64,000 nt of DNA from Salinibacterium sp. TMP30 (GTDB lineage Bacteria > Actinomycetota > Actinomycetes > Actinomycetales > Microbacteriaceae): the NCBI RefSeq assembly GCF_038397785.1, contig NZ_CP151642.1, forward strand, positions 930,001 to 994,000, written 5' to 3'. Below, piece by piece: positions 22,020 through 29,845 of this stretch. A model generated the notes under the pieces. That model saw only the letters and a program-made list of their open reading frames with translations, searched no databases and was not told the origin of the DNA. The first letter of the stretch is position 1; each line of letters begins with the position of its first letter. The translations under genes and the position numbers were made by a program.

Positions 22020-22113
22020 GCGAACACGGGAGTCCGGTGAGCCGGGCTGAGAGGGAGCTTCTCCAAGCTTCGACCGTCGAACCTGATCTGGATAATGCCA
22101 GCGCAGGGAGCAG
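22020..22113 (+). promoter_or_regulatory. TPP riboswitch (THI element)
   Basis: Contains the conserved pyrimidine-sensing core CTGAGA (22047-22052) and the pyrophosphate-arm consensus CTGATCTGGATAATGCCAGC with following GCAGGGA. Binding of thiamine pyrophosphate is expected to switch off the ykoE-ykoD-ykoC transporter downstream. Confidence 0.95.
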
Positions 22114-22127
22114 ACACTCTTGTAACC

Positions 22128-22154
22128 CGTGCCATTCACTAGATGAAAGGCACG
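22128..22154 (+). promoter_or_regulatory. Riboswitch expression-platform hairpin
   Basis: CGTGCC (22128-22133) pairs with GGCACG (22149-22154), enclosing ATG 22143 and overlapping the GAAAGG that could serve as SD for GTG 22158. This suggests translational control by masking the ribosome site. Confidence 0.5.
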
Positions 22155-22157
22155 AAA

Positions 22158-22790
22158 GTGACCACAACAGCACCATCCACTTCATCCTCTAGCTCTACCT
22201 CCAATGGTTCGCGTTTTCAGTGGCGAGTAATCGATATCGTCGTTGCGAGCGTGATCGGCGTCGCGAGCGGCGTAATTTTCGTCGTGTGGAATATCGCCTC
22301 GTCTCCCATCACTGCGCCACTTGAAGCGTTGCTGCCAGGGCTGCAAGCTCTCGGCGGTGGTTTCTGGCTTTTCGCGGGAGTGCTCACGGCACTCGTGATT
22401 CGTAAGCCAGGCGCCGCCCTGTACGGCGAGATTGTCGCGGCGTCAGTTTCGGCTTTGATTGGAAACCAGTGGGGCCCGCTGACCTTGGTGAGCGGTCTCA
22501 CCCAGGGCCTCGGCGCCGAGATCGTTTTCGCGGCGTTCCTTTACGCCAACTGGCGTGTCAGTGGCGCGGTTCTGGCTGGTGCCGGTGCCGGTCTTGCGAT
22601 GGCGATCACCGATCTCGTTCTCTGGTATCCGGGATCCGCACTTCCCTTCATTGTCATTTACACCATCGCGGCCATCGTTGGCGGAATGTTCATCGCAGGA
22701 CTGCTGTCCTGGCTGGCCACTCGCGGTCTTGCCGCTACCGGGGCGCTCAATCGCTTTGGTGCCGGTCGTGAGATTGCGAAGCGAGTCTGA
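22158..22790 (+). CDS. ykoE: Thiamine ECF transporter S component YkoE
   Basis: About 210-aa membrane protein of the YkoE family, the substrate-binding unit for a thiamine precursor. Five or six hydrophobic helices follow a Ser/Thr-rich N-terminus; VVWNIASSPITAPLEALLPGLQALGGGFW is typical of YkoE. I place the start at GTG 22158 because GAAAGG sits 7 nt upstream; ATG 22143 in the same frame has no SD. It is directly below a TPP riboswitch. Confidence 0.9.
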   Translation: MTTTAPSTSSSSSTSNGSRFQWRVIDIVVASVIGVASGVIFVVWNIASSPITAPLEALLPGLQALGGGFWLFAGVLTALVIRKPGAALYGEIVAASVSALIGNQWGPLTLVSGLTQGLGAEIVFAAFLYANWRVSGAVLAGAGAGLAMAITDLVLWYPGSALPFIVIYTIAAIVGGMFIAGLLSWLATRGLAATGALNRFGAGREIAKRV

Positions 22791-24226
22791 TCTCGATTAG
22801 GCCTGCTGGCGTCACCGTCGAAGGATGGGGGTGGCGCCACTCGAGCAGGCGTGCGTGGGCTGTTCGCGGGCTCGATTTGCGTATTCAGCCCGGCGAACGC
22901 GTGCTACTCCTGGGTGAATCCGGGGCGGGAAAGTCGACGTTCCTCCATGCCCTTGCCGGGGTGGTTGGCGACGATGAGGGCGAAGCTGAAGGCGCTCTCT
23001 TTGTTGACGGCGAACTTCCGGCAGCACACCGCGGCCGCACCGGACTGGTAATCCAAGACCCCGATAGTCAAGTGATTTTGGAGCGAGTCGGCGACGACAT
23101 CGCTTTCGGCTGCGAAAATCTGGGGGTGCCTCGCGATGAAATCTGGAGGCGCGTTCACCACAGCCTCGAACAGGTCGGACTCAACGTCGCTCTTGACAGA
23201 AACACGAGTGCGCTTTCGGGCGGACAAAAGCAGCGGCTTGCGCTCGCCGGCGTTCTCGCGATGCAACCCGGGCTCATCGTGCTCGACGAGCCAACCGCGA
23301 ATCTCGATCCTGAAGGCGTTACTGAAGTTCGGGATGCTGTGATCCGGGTTGCCGAATCCACCGGCGCAACAATTGTGGTTGTTGAGCATCGGGTGTCGGT
23401 GTGGAGCGATGTCGTCGACCGAGTTGTTGTTCTTGCCGCAGGCGGGGGAGCGATCGCGGATGGTTCGCCGTTCGACGTTCTCTCCCGTCAGGGTGAAGAA
23501 CTTGCAGCGCGCGGAGTCTGGATCCCGCAGTTTCCTCCTCCTCGGCCTCAGCGAACGGTGCGTCCCGCCCAGCAGACTCTCCTGAGCACTCACGAACTCG
23601 GTGTGGGGCGAAGCACGCGCGCTATCGCGCACCCGCATGATCTCAGCATCCCGAGCAGCCACGCCCTTGCGATTACGGGTCCCAACGGGTCGGGCAAGTC
23701 AACCCTCGCTCTCACGCTTGGCGGGCTCCTTGCTCCGGTGAGTGGTGCTGTAGTGGCAAGCCCAACGCTCGCAGCGGGTGCGGGCGAGCACCCGATTCGC
23801 TGGAAGTCACGCGAACTGCTCACGCGCATCGGAACCGTCTTTCAAGATCCCGAACACCAGTTGCTCACCAGCACGGTTCGGTCAGAACTTGAAGTCGGAC
23901 CGCGCGCCCTCAAACTGAACGATGCAGAAGTGGATGCCCGGGTCGACGAGCTGCTCACGCGATTGCGGCTTGATCGGCTGGCTAATGCCAACCCGTTCAC
24001 CCTCTCTGGGGGTGAGAAACGTCGCCTGAGCGTTGCCACTTCACTGGCAACCCGGCCCCGGATGCTCGTGCTCGATGAGCCCACGTTCGGTCAAGATTCT
24101 CGCACCTGGAGCGAACTGCTCGCCCTGCTTGCGCGCCTCGTCGACGATGGCAGCACGGTGGTTGCGGTGAGCCACGATCTCGAATTCGTCAACGCTCTCG
24201 CGGATTCGACGGTGACATTGACATGA
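22787..24226 (+). CDS. ykoD: Thiamine ECF transporter double ATPase YkoD
   Basis: About 480-aa energising subunit with two ABC ATPase domains: Walker A GESGAGKST and GPNGSGKST, signatures LSGGQKQRLALAG and LSGGEKRRLSVA. The A-loop region VEGWGWRHSSRRAWAVRG, needed to stack ATP, lies upstream of the first TTG (22877). No ATG, GTG or TTG exists in frame between the TGA at 22769-22771 and 22877. The likely start is therefore CTG 22787, which overlaps the ykoE stop as CTGA. Confidence 0.88.
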   Translation: MISIRPAGVTVEGWGWRHSSRRAWAVRGLDLRIQPGERVLLLGESGAGKSTFLHALAGVVGDDEGEAEGALFVDGELPAAHRGRTGLVIQDPDSQVILERVGDDIAFGCENLGVPRDEIWRRVHHSLEQVGLNVALDRNTSALSGGQKQRLALAGVLAMQPGLIVLDEPTANLDPEGVTEVRDAVIRVAESTGATIVVVEHRVSVWSDVVDRVVVLAAGGGAIADGSPFDVLSRQGEELAARGVWIPQFPPPRPQRTVRPAQQTLLSTHELGVGRSTRAIAHPHDLSIPSSHALAITGPNGSGKSTLALTLGGLLAPVSGAVVASPTLAAGAGEHPIRWKSRELLTRIGTVFQDPEHQLLTSTVRSELEVGPRALKLNDAEVDARVDELLTRLRLDRLANANPFTLSGGEKRRLSVATSLATRPRMLVLDEPTFGQDSRTWSELLALLARLVDDGSTVVAVSHDLEFVNALADSTVTLT

Positions 24227-24978
24227 TCTCTATTGCGGCAGTAAATCCGGTTGCCAAGCTCGGCGCAGGGCTCACCGTCAGCCTATTTCTGATTGTCACG
24301 ATCGACTGGGTTTCGGCGGGGACCGCACTCGTGCTTGAACTCGCAATCATTGCGTTCTTGGGTATCGAACCGAAAAGGTTCTGGCTACGCACCCTGCCTG
24401 TCTGGGTGGCGGCACCACTAACGGCGCTGACGATTCTGCTCTACGGCCGCTACGACGGCACCGTGTACTTCGAATTCCTGCTCATCAGAATCAGCGACGG
24501 ATCTATTGATCTCGCAGTCGCAACCTTCCTGCGTGTTCTCGCGATTGGCTTGCCCGCTGTTGTGCTCTTCATCTCGATCGATCCCACTGATTTCGCTGAC
24601 GGCCTCGCGCAACGCTTAGGGTTGCCGGACCGTTTCGTACTCGGAGCCCTTGCCGCCGTGCGCATGGTTGGCCTGTTTCTGGATGACTGGCGATCCCTCG
24701 ACCTGGCCCGTCGCGCGCGCGGTGTGGCGGACCGCGGTCGCATCCGTCGTATCGCAGGCCAAGGCTTTGCCCTTTTGGTGCTCTCGATCCGACGTGGCAG
24801 CAAACTGTCGATCGCGATGGAAGCGCGCGGGTTTGGGGGAGACACCCCAAGAACGTGGGCGCGGGAATCTCGCTGGGGCGCCGCTGAATGGCTCACTCTG
24901 GCCGTCGGAGCGCTCATTGGGCTTACCGCTACCGTGGTAGCTGTGCTTACGGGAAGCTGGAACCTCATTGTTGCCTAA
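24223..24978 (+). CDS. ykoC: Thiamine ECF transporter transmembrane subunit YkoC
   Basis: 251-aa T component of the ECF transporter, coupling the two ATPase domains to YkoE. Hydrophobic helices occur at the N-terminus (AKLGAGLTVSLFLIVTIDWVSAG) and C-terminus. The coupling helices carry the diagnostic Ala-Arg-Gly motifs ARRARGV and AMEARGFGG. ATGA overlap with ykoD. Confidence 0.92.
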   Translation: MISIAAVNPVAKLGAGLTVSLFLIVTIDWVSAGTALVLELAIIAFLGIEPKRFWLRTLPVWVAAPLTALTILLYGRYDGTVYFEFLLIRISDGSIDLAVATFLRVLAIGLPAVVLFISIDPTDFADGLAQRLGLPDRFVLGALAAVRMVGLFLDDWRSLDLARRARGVADRGRIRRIAGQGFALLVLSIRRGSKLSIAMEARGFGGDTPRTWARESRWGAAEWLTLAVGALIGLTATVVAVLTGSWNLIVA

Positions 24979-25528
24979 CGCGCGGGGCGTTGCTGACGAC
25001 AAAGCCTCGCCGGCCGCGGGGCGGAAGGTGCCCAGTGCGCCCCATCCACAGTGGCGCTGCCTCGTCGACGGTCGCTCCGGCTCAGGTAAGACTGAACTGG
25101 GGCGTGCTATCGCCGCAGCCTGGCCTGAAGTTCAACTGGTGAAGCTCGATGACTTTTACCCCGGATGGGACGGACTTGATGCGGCAAGCGCGATGGTTCC
25201 CAACATTCTGAGTTTGCTGCGCTGGCAGGAGTGGAACTGGGAAACCAATGAGCCCGGAAAATGGCACGAACTCGACGTCGACCGCCCCATTGTCATCGAA
25301 GGGGTCGGCGCGGCGAGCCGTGCATCCGCACCCCTGGTAGATCACACGATATGGGTCGAGCTTGACGATGCAACTCGCAAGAAACGAGCTCTCGAACGAG
25401 ACGGAGACACCTACGCTCCGCACTGGGAGCGGTGGGCTCGGCAAGAACTTCGGTTCATCGCTCGCGAAAATCCGAAAGCTCTCGCCGACGAAATTCGCGA
25501 TGGAAACGCCGCCGCTAGCTGGTCTTAG
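24968..25528 (+). CDS. P-loop NTPase, uridine/nucleoside kinase-like
   Basis: 186-aa protein with Walker A VDGRSGSGKTELG (from about residue 33), followed by KLDDFYPGWDGLD, the acidic motif of uridine-kinase-like enzymes, and PIVIEGVGAAS. Probably a small-molecule kinase; the substrate is unknown. TTG 24968 overlaps ykoC; GTG 25028 is an alternative. Its 3' end overlaps the convergent lipoprotein gene by 14 bp. Confidence 0.75.
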   Translation: MLPNARGVADDKASPAAGRKVPSAPHPQWRCLVDGRSGSGKTELGRAIAAAWPEVQLVKLDDFYPGWDGLDAASAMVPNILSLLRWQEWNWETNEPGKWHELDVDRPIVIEGVGAASRASAPLVDHTIWVELDDATRKKRALERDGDTYAPHWERWARQELRFIARENPKALADEIRDGNAAASWS

Positions 25529-26105
25529 TCCAGCGCTGAATGAGATCAGTTCCGCGCGGGTTGATCGTCATCGCATCCGCTTCACACGTGATGATCAACC
25601 CAAGAACATCATCGAAATCGCTTCGCGGAATTGTGTAAGGGACCTCTTCGACCGGCTCTTCACCGAGCACAGCGGAGGTCTCAATCGTGTACTTCGAGGC
25701 ATCCCAGTTTTGGGGGATCGCGACATCCACATTGATCAGAGCCTCGCCTGTAACAGTGCCGTTGTAGGCCTGCGTGATCGTCATAATCTGGTCTTTTTTG
25801 GGTACAGCGGTAATGGTGAGCACCAAATCAGAATCGATGGTGACCCCGCCATCCTTTTGCCATGTGAGGGTCTGCCCGCCACTGGGCTCGACAGCGTTCG
25901 CAGGGACTCCCTGAATGGGCAGCTCAACGAGAAGCTTCTCAGATAGATCAGTGGTGTCAAGCTCCCACGTGTGACCGAGAGCGCACGCCTGCATTGCGGT
26001 GGGCGGCTCGCTTGTGTCAGCGGGTTCGATCAGGGCGCACCCGGATAGCACCAGCAATACTGCGGGCGTCATCAACAACGCACTGGAGCGTTTGCTCGAA
26101 ATCAT
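25515..26105 (-). CDS. Putative lipoprotein
   Basis: 196 aa beginning MISSKRSSALLMTPAVLLVLSG, then cysteine: a lipobox (LSGC) for attachment to the outer face of the membrane. The mature part has no recognised domain. The start at 26105 is supported by AGGAGG on the minus strand (26110-26115). Function unknown. Confidence 0.78.
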   Translation of the reverse strand: MISSKRSSALLMTPAVLLVLSGCALIEPADTSEPPTAMQACALGHTWELDTTDLSEKLLVELPIQGVPANAVEPSGGQTLTWQKDGGVTIDSDLVLTITAVPKKDQIMTITQAYNGTVTGEALINVDVAIPQNWDASKYTIETSAVLGEEPVEEVPYTIPRSDFDDVLGLIITCEADAMTINPRGTDLIQRWTKTS

Positions 26106-26175
26106 CAATCCTCCTGAAATCCTCAACACTCACGAAATCCTACGCGGTCACGACCGTTAGCCCGGCCACCAGACG

Positions 26176-26526
26176 CTAAGCCCACCCGAGCTCGTGCAAT
26201 TGCTCGTCATCGATCCCGTAATAGTGGGCAATCTCGTGCACTAGAGTGACGTGGATCTGTTCTTTCAGCTCATCAAGCGTTTCGCAGATAGCAAGCAGAG
26301 GTTCGCGAAACAGGATAATGCGGTCGGGCAATTCACCGAAGCCGTAGTTGCCTCGCTCAGTAAGCGCTACACCGTCATAGAGCCCAAGAACGTTCAGCGA
26401 GCCGTCTTCTGGGCGAGCCTCAGTGACGAAGACGACATTCTCAAGACCCTCAACAATCTCGTCTGAAAGCGCGTCTAGCTCCTCCACAACGAGTGCCTCG
26501 AACTGTTCTTCATCGAGATTCTCCAT
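26176..26526 (-). CDS. Minimal zinc metallopeptidase-like protein
   Basis: 116-aa protein of the small zincin family (DUF1025-type). The HExxH motif is H97-E98-H101 in LVHEIAHYYGIDD, and the N-terminal segment FEALVVEELDALSDEIVEGLENVVFVTE is typical. Cytoplasmic. The peptidase substrate is unknown in this family. Confidence 0.85.
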   Translation of the reverse strand: MENLDEEQFEALVVEELDALSDEIVEGLENVVFVTEARPEDGSLNVLGLYDGVALTERGNYGFGELPDRIILFREPLLAICETLDELKEQIHVTLVHEIAHYYGIDDEQLHELGWA

Positions 26527-26616
26527 GAGTACAGCTTGCCAGTCTGTGCTGGGGATGGCGTCCGCGTAGATGCACCTTCAGAAACGTTGATGTGCAGTCG
26601 GGCAAGCATGCCTCGG

Positions 26617-26672
26617 CAAACAAAACAGTGGCTTGGCGATGCGTGACATACCGCGTACCAAACCACTGTTTT
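26617..26672 (-). terminator. Terminator of tRNA-His
   Basis: On the minus strand, just after the tRNA, AAAACAGTGG and CCACTGTTTT form a 10-bp stem. The loop is 31 nt with extra inner pairing, and TTTTGTTT follows. Confidence 0.6.
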
Positions 26673-26674
26673 CT

Positions 26675-26751
26675 TGGGGTGAACGACGGGGCTCGAACCC
26701 GCGACATCCGGCTCCACAAGCCAGCGCTCTACCAACTGAGCTACGCCCACC
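26675..26751 (-). tRNA. tRNA-His (GTG)
   Basis: Full cloverleaf on the minus strand. The acceptor stem GTGGGCG pairs with CGTTCAC, the anticodon loop is TTGTGGA and the T loop GTTCGAGCC. The extra G at position -1 and discriminator C are specific to tRNA-His, and CCA is encoded. Confidence 0.95.
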
Positions 26752-26796
26752 AAGGTTGTTTTTCACCCTTCGGCGACAAGCAACTCTACTAGTGTA

Positions 26797-27417
26797 TTAC
26801 AGCCGTGAGGCGAATCCGTCCACCACGTCAGCGGAAATTGCCTTTGCCTGTTCTGTGGTCGGGCCGGGCTCACTAGCGAAGACTGCCTTGCGGTAATAGT
26901 CAAGTTCACGAATCGACTCAAGAATGTCGGCAAGAGCGCGGTGGCCCCCATCTTTCGCTGGTGCGTTGAAATAGACACGAGGGAACCAGCGCCGCGACAG
27001 CTCTTTGATCGACGACACGTCGATGCTGCGGTAGTGCAAGTGGGAGTCAACGCGCGGCATGTACTTTGCCAAGAAGGTGCGGTCGGTGCCGATCGTGTTG
27101 CCCGCCAGCGGTGCCGAGCGAGGATCGGGGACAAAACGCACGATGTACTCATTGACGGCGAACTCGGCATCTGCAAGCGACACACCGTTGGGTAATTCTT
27201 CGATGAGACCGCTAGAGGTGTGCATTTGGGTGACAAATTCACCCATATTCTCGAGCGCCGCCGCGCTGGGCTTGATGACGATTGACATTCCCTCATCGAC
27301 GGGAACGAGGTCGTAGTCGGTGATAACCACTGCAACTTCGACTAGTTCGTCGATTGCGACATCCAGTCCCGTCATTTCGCAATCGATCCAGACCAGATAA
27401 TCCGCTTGTGATGCCAT
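26797..27417 (-). CDS. orn: Oligoribonuclease
   Basis: 206-aa DEDDh 3'-5' exonuclease that degrades short RNAs and pGpG. It has [11 protein letters not shown] (first D and E), the central [14 protein letters not shown], and GGHRALADI with the catalytic histidine. Length and motifs are complete, with a short C-terminal extension. Single gene with its own leaderless promoter. Confidence 0.96.
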   Translation of the reverse strand: MASQADYLVWIDCEMTGLDVAIDELVEVAVVITDYDLVPVDEGMSIVIKPSAAALENMGEFVTQMHTSSGLIEELPNGVSLADAEFAVNEYIVRFVPDPRSAPLAGNTIGTDRTFLAKYMPRVDSHLHYRSIDVSSIKELSRRWFPRVYFNAPAKDGGHRALADILESIRELDYYRKAVFASEPGPTTEQAKAISADVVDGFASRL

Positions 27418-27423
27418 CTAGCA

Positions 27424-27429
27424 ATTCTA
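27424..27429 (-). promoter_or_regulatory. -10 element of orn (leaderless)
   Basis: TAGAAT on the minus strand, 6 nt before the orn ATG. Confidence 0.6.
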
Positions 27430-27483
27430 ACGGTGCTGCAGTGCAACGAGCGTTCGCTCACCGTTGTCTGATAAAACTAGAGG

Positions 27484-27762
27484 ATGACCGAATCAACCCC
27501 CACACTCGCGCACGGCGACGAGTACATCGTGTTCTATGTCAGCGGCCCGTACGACGGCCAGAACGATAGGCGCATCGCGACCGAAGAGGGGTGGGATGAT
27601 TATCTGACCCTGATCGCCGCAGACGCCGAAGGGTCAGAAACTCAACTGCGTTACGACCGCCCTGTTGCTAAGCAGGTCGGCGAACAGGTTCACGTGACCT
27701 ACACGTGGGATAAAGCAGACAGCGACCCCCTGGAAGACCTTGACGAACGAAACGATCTCTAA
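27484..27762 (+). CDS. Conserved hypothetical protein (92 aa)
   Basis: Small acidic protein starting MTESTPTLAHGDEYIVFYVSG. No domain recognised. ATG 27484 is preceded by AGAGG and by TAAAAC 6 nt upstream. It overlaps the following thioredoxin gene by 23 bp, which suggests an operon. Confidence 0.65.
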   Translation: MTESTPTLAHGDEYIVFYVSGPYDGQNDRRIATEEGWDDYLTLIAADAEGSETQLRYDRPVAKQVGEQVHVTYTWDKADSDPLEDLDERNDL

Positions 27763-28072
27763 GACAAACTCCGATCCGACGGAGAGCAACACCGGTCATG
27801 CGCAAGAGCGTCCGACGGTGTTGTTTTTCTCGTCGGCTTTCTGCGACCCCTGCGCGACAGCTCGCAACACTCTCGATCAGGTCTCGAAGCTTGTGCCGAG
27901 TGTCAACTACGCAGAGTTGGATGTCGCTCGCCATTCGGATGAGGCAGAGCGCGCGGGAATTGTGTCGACACCCACCATCGTAATCGTTGCTGCCAATGGC
28001 GATGAGGTCTTTCGAGCTCACGGTGCCCCTACGGTCAATCAGATGTTGGTTGCGCTCGCAAAAGCGGTGTAG
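27740..28072 (+). CDS. Thioredoxin-family protein
   Basis: 110-aa thioredoxin-like protein with active site SSAFCDPCATARNTL and cis-proline loop STPTIVI. Cytoplasmic disulfide reductase of unknown partner. The TTG start at 27740 lies inside the preceding gene, with GGAAG just upstream. Confidence 0.82.
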   Translation: MTNETISKTNSDPTESNTGHAQERPTVLFFSSAFCDPCATARNTLDQVSKLVPSVNYAELDVARHSDEAERAGIVSTPTIVIVAANGDEVFRAHGAPTVNQMLVALAKAV

Positions 28073-28107
28073 CGCCTCAACACGCTATCGTTTAAGCCGT
28101 ATACCCC

Positions 28108-28180
28108 GCCCTCGTAGCTCAGGGGATAGAGCAGGAGCCTTCTAATCTCTTGGTCGCAGGTTCGAATCCTGCCGAGGGCA
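28108..28180 (+). tRNA. tRNA-Arg (TCT)
   Basis: Acceptor GCCCTCG/CGAGGGC, D arm with GCTC/GAGC, anticodon loop CTTCTAA (anticodon TCT), T arm GCAGG-TTCGAAT-CCTGC. CCA is not directly encoded after the discriminator A (CCCA follows). The last pair of the anticodon stem is a C-T mismatch. TATACC just upstream is a possible -10. Confidence 0.92.
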
Positions 28181-28204
28181 CCCAAAAAAGAGGGGCGGCC
28201 GACG

Positions 28205-28642
28205 ATGATTCAACCCAATAAAACTCAAGCAACAGCCGCAAGCGTTGCTCAGTTCATTTCTGGAGTGGAATCTGAACGGCGCCGAGACGAAGCAGCAACC
28301 CTGCTGGGCCTCTTCGGGCGCGTTTCTGGTCAGGATGCCGTCCTGTGGGGCTCCTCGATCATCGGATTCGGGTCAACCCACTACCGTTACGCCACGGGCA
28401 GGGAAGGCGACACCGCAACGATCGGTTTTTCGCCACGAACGGCGAAGATCTCGATCTACACGGCGCGGAATTTTCGAGAATTTCCCGATCTGCTTGAACG
28501 CGTCGGCACACACGAGCTGGCGGTCGGGTGTCTCTATATAAAGAAGCTCGAGGACATCGACCTGAAGGTGCTTGAAGAACTACTCACTCGCAGCTATGAG
28601 GTCGCCCGCATCGACTACGACGCCCGCGCCGAGAACAACTGA
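28205..28642 (+). CDS. DUF1801 domain protein
   Basis: 145-aa YdhG-like protein of unknown function. DAVLWGSSIIGFGSTHYRYATGREGD and the C-terminal CLYIKKLEDIDLKVLEELL are typical of the family. It starts 24 bp after tRNA-Arg. Confidence 0.85.
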   Translation: MIQPNKTQATAASVAQFISGVESERRRDEAATLLGLFGRVSGQDAVLWGSSIIGFGSTHYRYATGREGDTATIGFSPRTAKISIYTARNFREFPDLLERVGTHELAVGCLYIKKLEDIDLKVLEELLTRSYEVARIDYDARAENN

Positions 28643-28690
28643 GTTGTGGCGTTGTCACCGCTGCGTTCAGCGCTCATGATCACAGCGTTG

Positions 28691-28716
28691 GGAGGCGCTT
28701 AGTGCCTAAGCCTCCC
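28691..28716 (+). terminator. Possible terminator hairpin
   Basis: GGGAGG-CTTAG pairs with CTAAG-CCTCCC with a 2-nt bulge, about 50 bp after the DUF1801 stop. No T-run, so function is uncertain. Confidence 0.35.
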
Positions 28717-28744
28717 GCTTCACAGCGGACCGCGCAGCGGGTGA

Positions 28745-29392
28745 CTATTTACGGTCGGGCGTTACGACCACGGTTGGCGCAGTGTGTGCGCCAACCGTGG
28801 TCGCGGCAGAACTGGAGTGCGCGCTTTCTTCTGCAGCTTGTCGTGACGCCCATTCCTGCTGCTTGACCACAAGTTCATCTTCGGCTTCGCCGGTTTCGTA
28901 CTTCCAGCTTGCGAGGTCTTGGGCAAAAAGCTTTTTGGCGCGGGCGGGTCGCGCCTGCCAGTCGATGAGTCCTTCTTGAAGTTCTGCCAGGTCTTGTTCA
29001 GCCTGGAAGCTGTAGTTGATGGAGTTCTTTTTCATCGTTGCAAGTTTGTGTGCGGCCCAGTCGGCAGCGACATTCGCACCCTTGAGTGGGAGAAGGCGCA
29101 CACGCACTTCCGCTTCGCTTGCCTGATAGTCGACGTGTTCTTTCTCGTTCGCCGAGAGGGTGCTCCATGCAGCCGCGCGTCGGCCCGAAGAAATAAGGGC
29201 TGCAACCGCGGCTGCTTTGGCCTGACGATCCTGCTGGCTGATGAGGCGACGCAGCGACGAGCGAGCAATCATGCCGACAATGATTCCTCCGACAACGATC
29301 GCAAGGAAGGGCACAAGGGCGCCTGTGACGAACGCTGAACCCTGATCGGAGTTAAACCACTTGACGAGATCGTTCCACCACTGAAGCATCAT
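28745..29392 (-). CDS. Membrane protein with long cytoplasmic helix
   Basis: 215-aa protein with one N-terminal transmembrane helix (FVTGALVPFLAIVVGGIIVGM, about residues 21-41). A long charged, probably coiled-coil region and an Ala/Thr-rich tail follow. No known family. It has its own leaderless-type TACAGT element. The last codons contain a perfect 17-bp inverted repeat. It lies downstream of the SOS-boxed gene on the same strand. Confidence 0.7.
   Translation of the reverse strand: MMLQWWNDLVKWFNSDQGSAFVTGALVPFLAIVVGGIIVGMIARSSLRRLISQQDRQAKAAAVAALISSGRRAAAWSTLSANEKEHVDYQASEAEVRVRLLPLKGANVAADWAAHKLATMKKNSINYSFQAEQDLAELQEGLIDWQARPARAKKLFAQDLASWKYETGEAEDELVVKQQEWASRQAAEESAHSSSAATTVGAHTAPTVVVTPDRK
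28765..28803. repeat. Perfect 17-bp inverted repeat inside gene end
   Basis: CGACCACGGTTGGCGCA and its exact complement are separated by 5 nt and lie within the last 20 codons of the membrane-protein gene. No T-run follows on either strand. Confidence 0.85.
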
Positions 29393-29398
29393 GTTGGC

Positions 29399-29404
29399 AC
29401 TGTA
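29399..29404 (-). promoter_or_regulatory. -10 element of membrane-protein gene (leaderless)
   Basis: TACAGT on the minus strand, 6 nt before the ATG at 29392. Confidence 0.5.
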
Positions 29405-29447
29405 ACCCGGCTAGCGAGCGCCGGTGCATAGCGACAGGCGAGTCACA

Positions 29448-29714
29448 TCAAAACCGGAAGATGTCGAGTGCGTCGTCGATCGACCAGAAATCTCCGAGAG
29501 GCAAGAATCGGCGCTGACGTTGGAGCATGCGTTTGGCTTGAAATCGGAATCCTGCAGCAGATTGCCAGCGGTGCACGTATCCGAGCACCTCGCCGTCAGG
29601 TCGGGTTATTCGCCACAGATCGGCGTTGAGTTCAACGGTCACGATGCCCGATGTGATCGAGCGTGCTGTTCCCGCAAAGTCGAGAGTGGTCATGGTTGCC
29701 CTTCGGATAGTCAT
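29448..29714 (-). CDS. Small SOS-regulated hypothetical protein
   Basis: 88-aa (or 81-aa) basic protein with core LDFAGTARSITSGIVTVELNA and later AKRMLQRQRRFLPLGDFWSIDDAL. No family recognised. A near-consensus LexA box lies upstream, so the true start must be downstream of it. ATG 29714 has TACACA 6 nt upstream and ATG 29693 has a GAAGGG ribosome site. The longer frame from 29756 would run through the box and is rejected. Confidence 0.65.
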   Translation of the reverse strand: MTIRRATMTTLDFAGTARSITSGIVTVELNADLWRITRPDGEVLGYVHRWQSAAGFRFQAKRMLQRQRRFLPLGDFWSIDDALDIFRF

Positions 29715-29729
29715 CGCGAATGTGTATTC

Positions 29730-29747
29730 TTCGAATATATGTTCGAA
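29730..29747 (-). promoter_or_regulatory. LexA (SOS) box
   Basis: TCGAATATATGTTCGA at 29731-29746, one base away from the actinobacterial SOS consensus TCGAAC-N4-GTTCGA and flanked by matching T/A to give TTCGAA on both sides. It sits 4 bp upstream of the TACACA -10 (29721-29726) of the small gene. Confidence 0.78.
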
Positions 29748-29790
29748 TACTGACATTTGGCGCAGAACTTTCCCCAGGGCCTTAACGACG

Positions 29791-29823
29791 AACCGGACCC
29801 CGCATTGTTGCGGGGCCCGGTTT
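29791..29823 (-). terminator. Terminator of aldo/keto reductase gene
   Basis: AACCGG-A-CCCCGCA pairs with TGCGGGG-C-CCGGTT across a 4-nt TTGT loop, beginning 23 bp after the reductase stop. The trailing sequence on the minus strand (CGTCGTT) is only moderately T-rich. Confidence 0.55.
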
Positions 29824-29845
29824 CACGCGATGGTGCTGGACGCGG

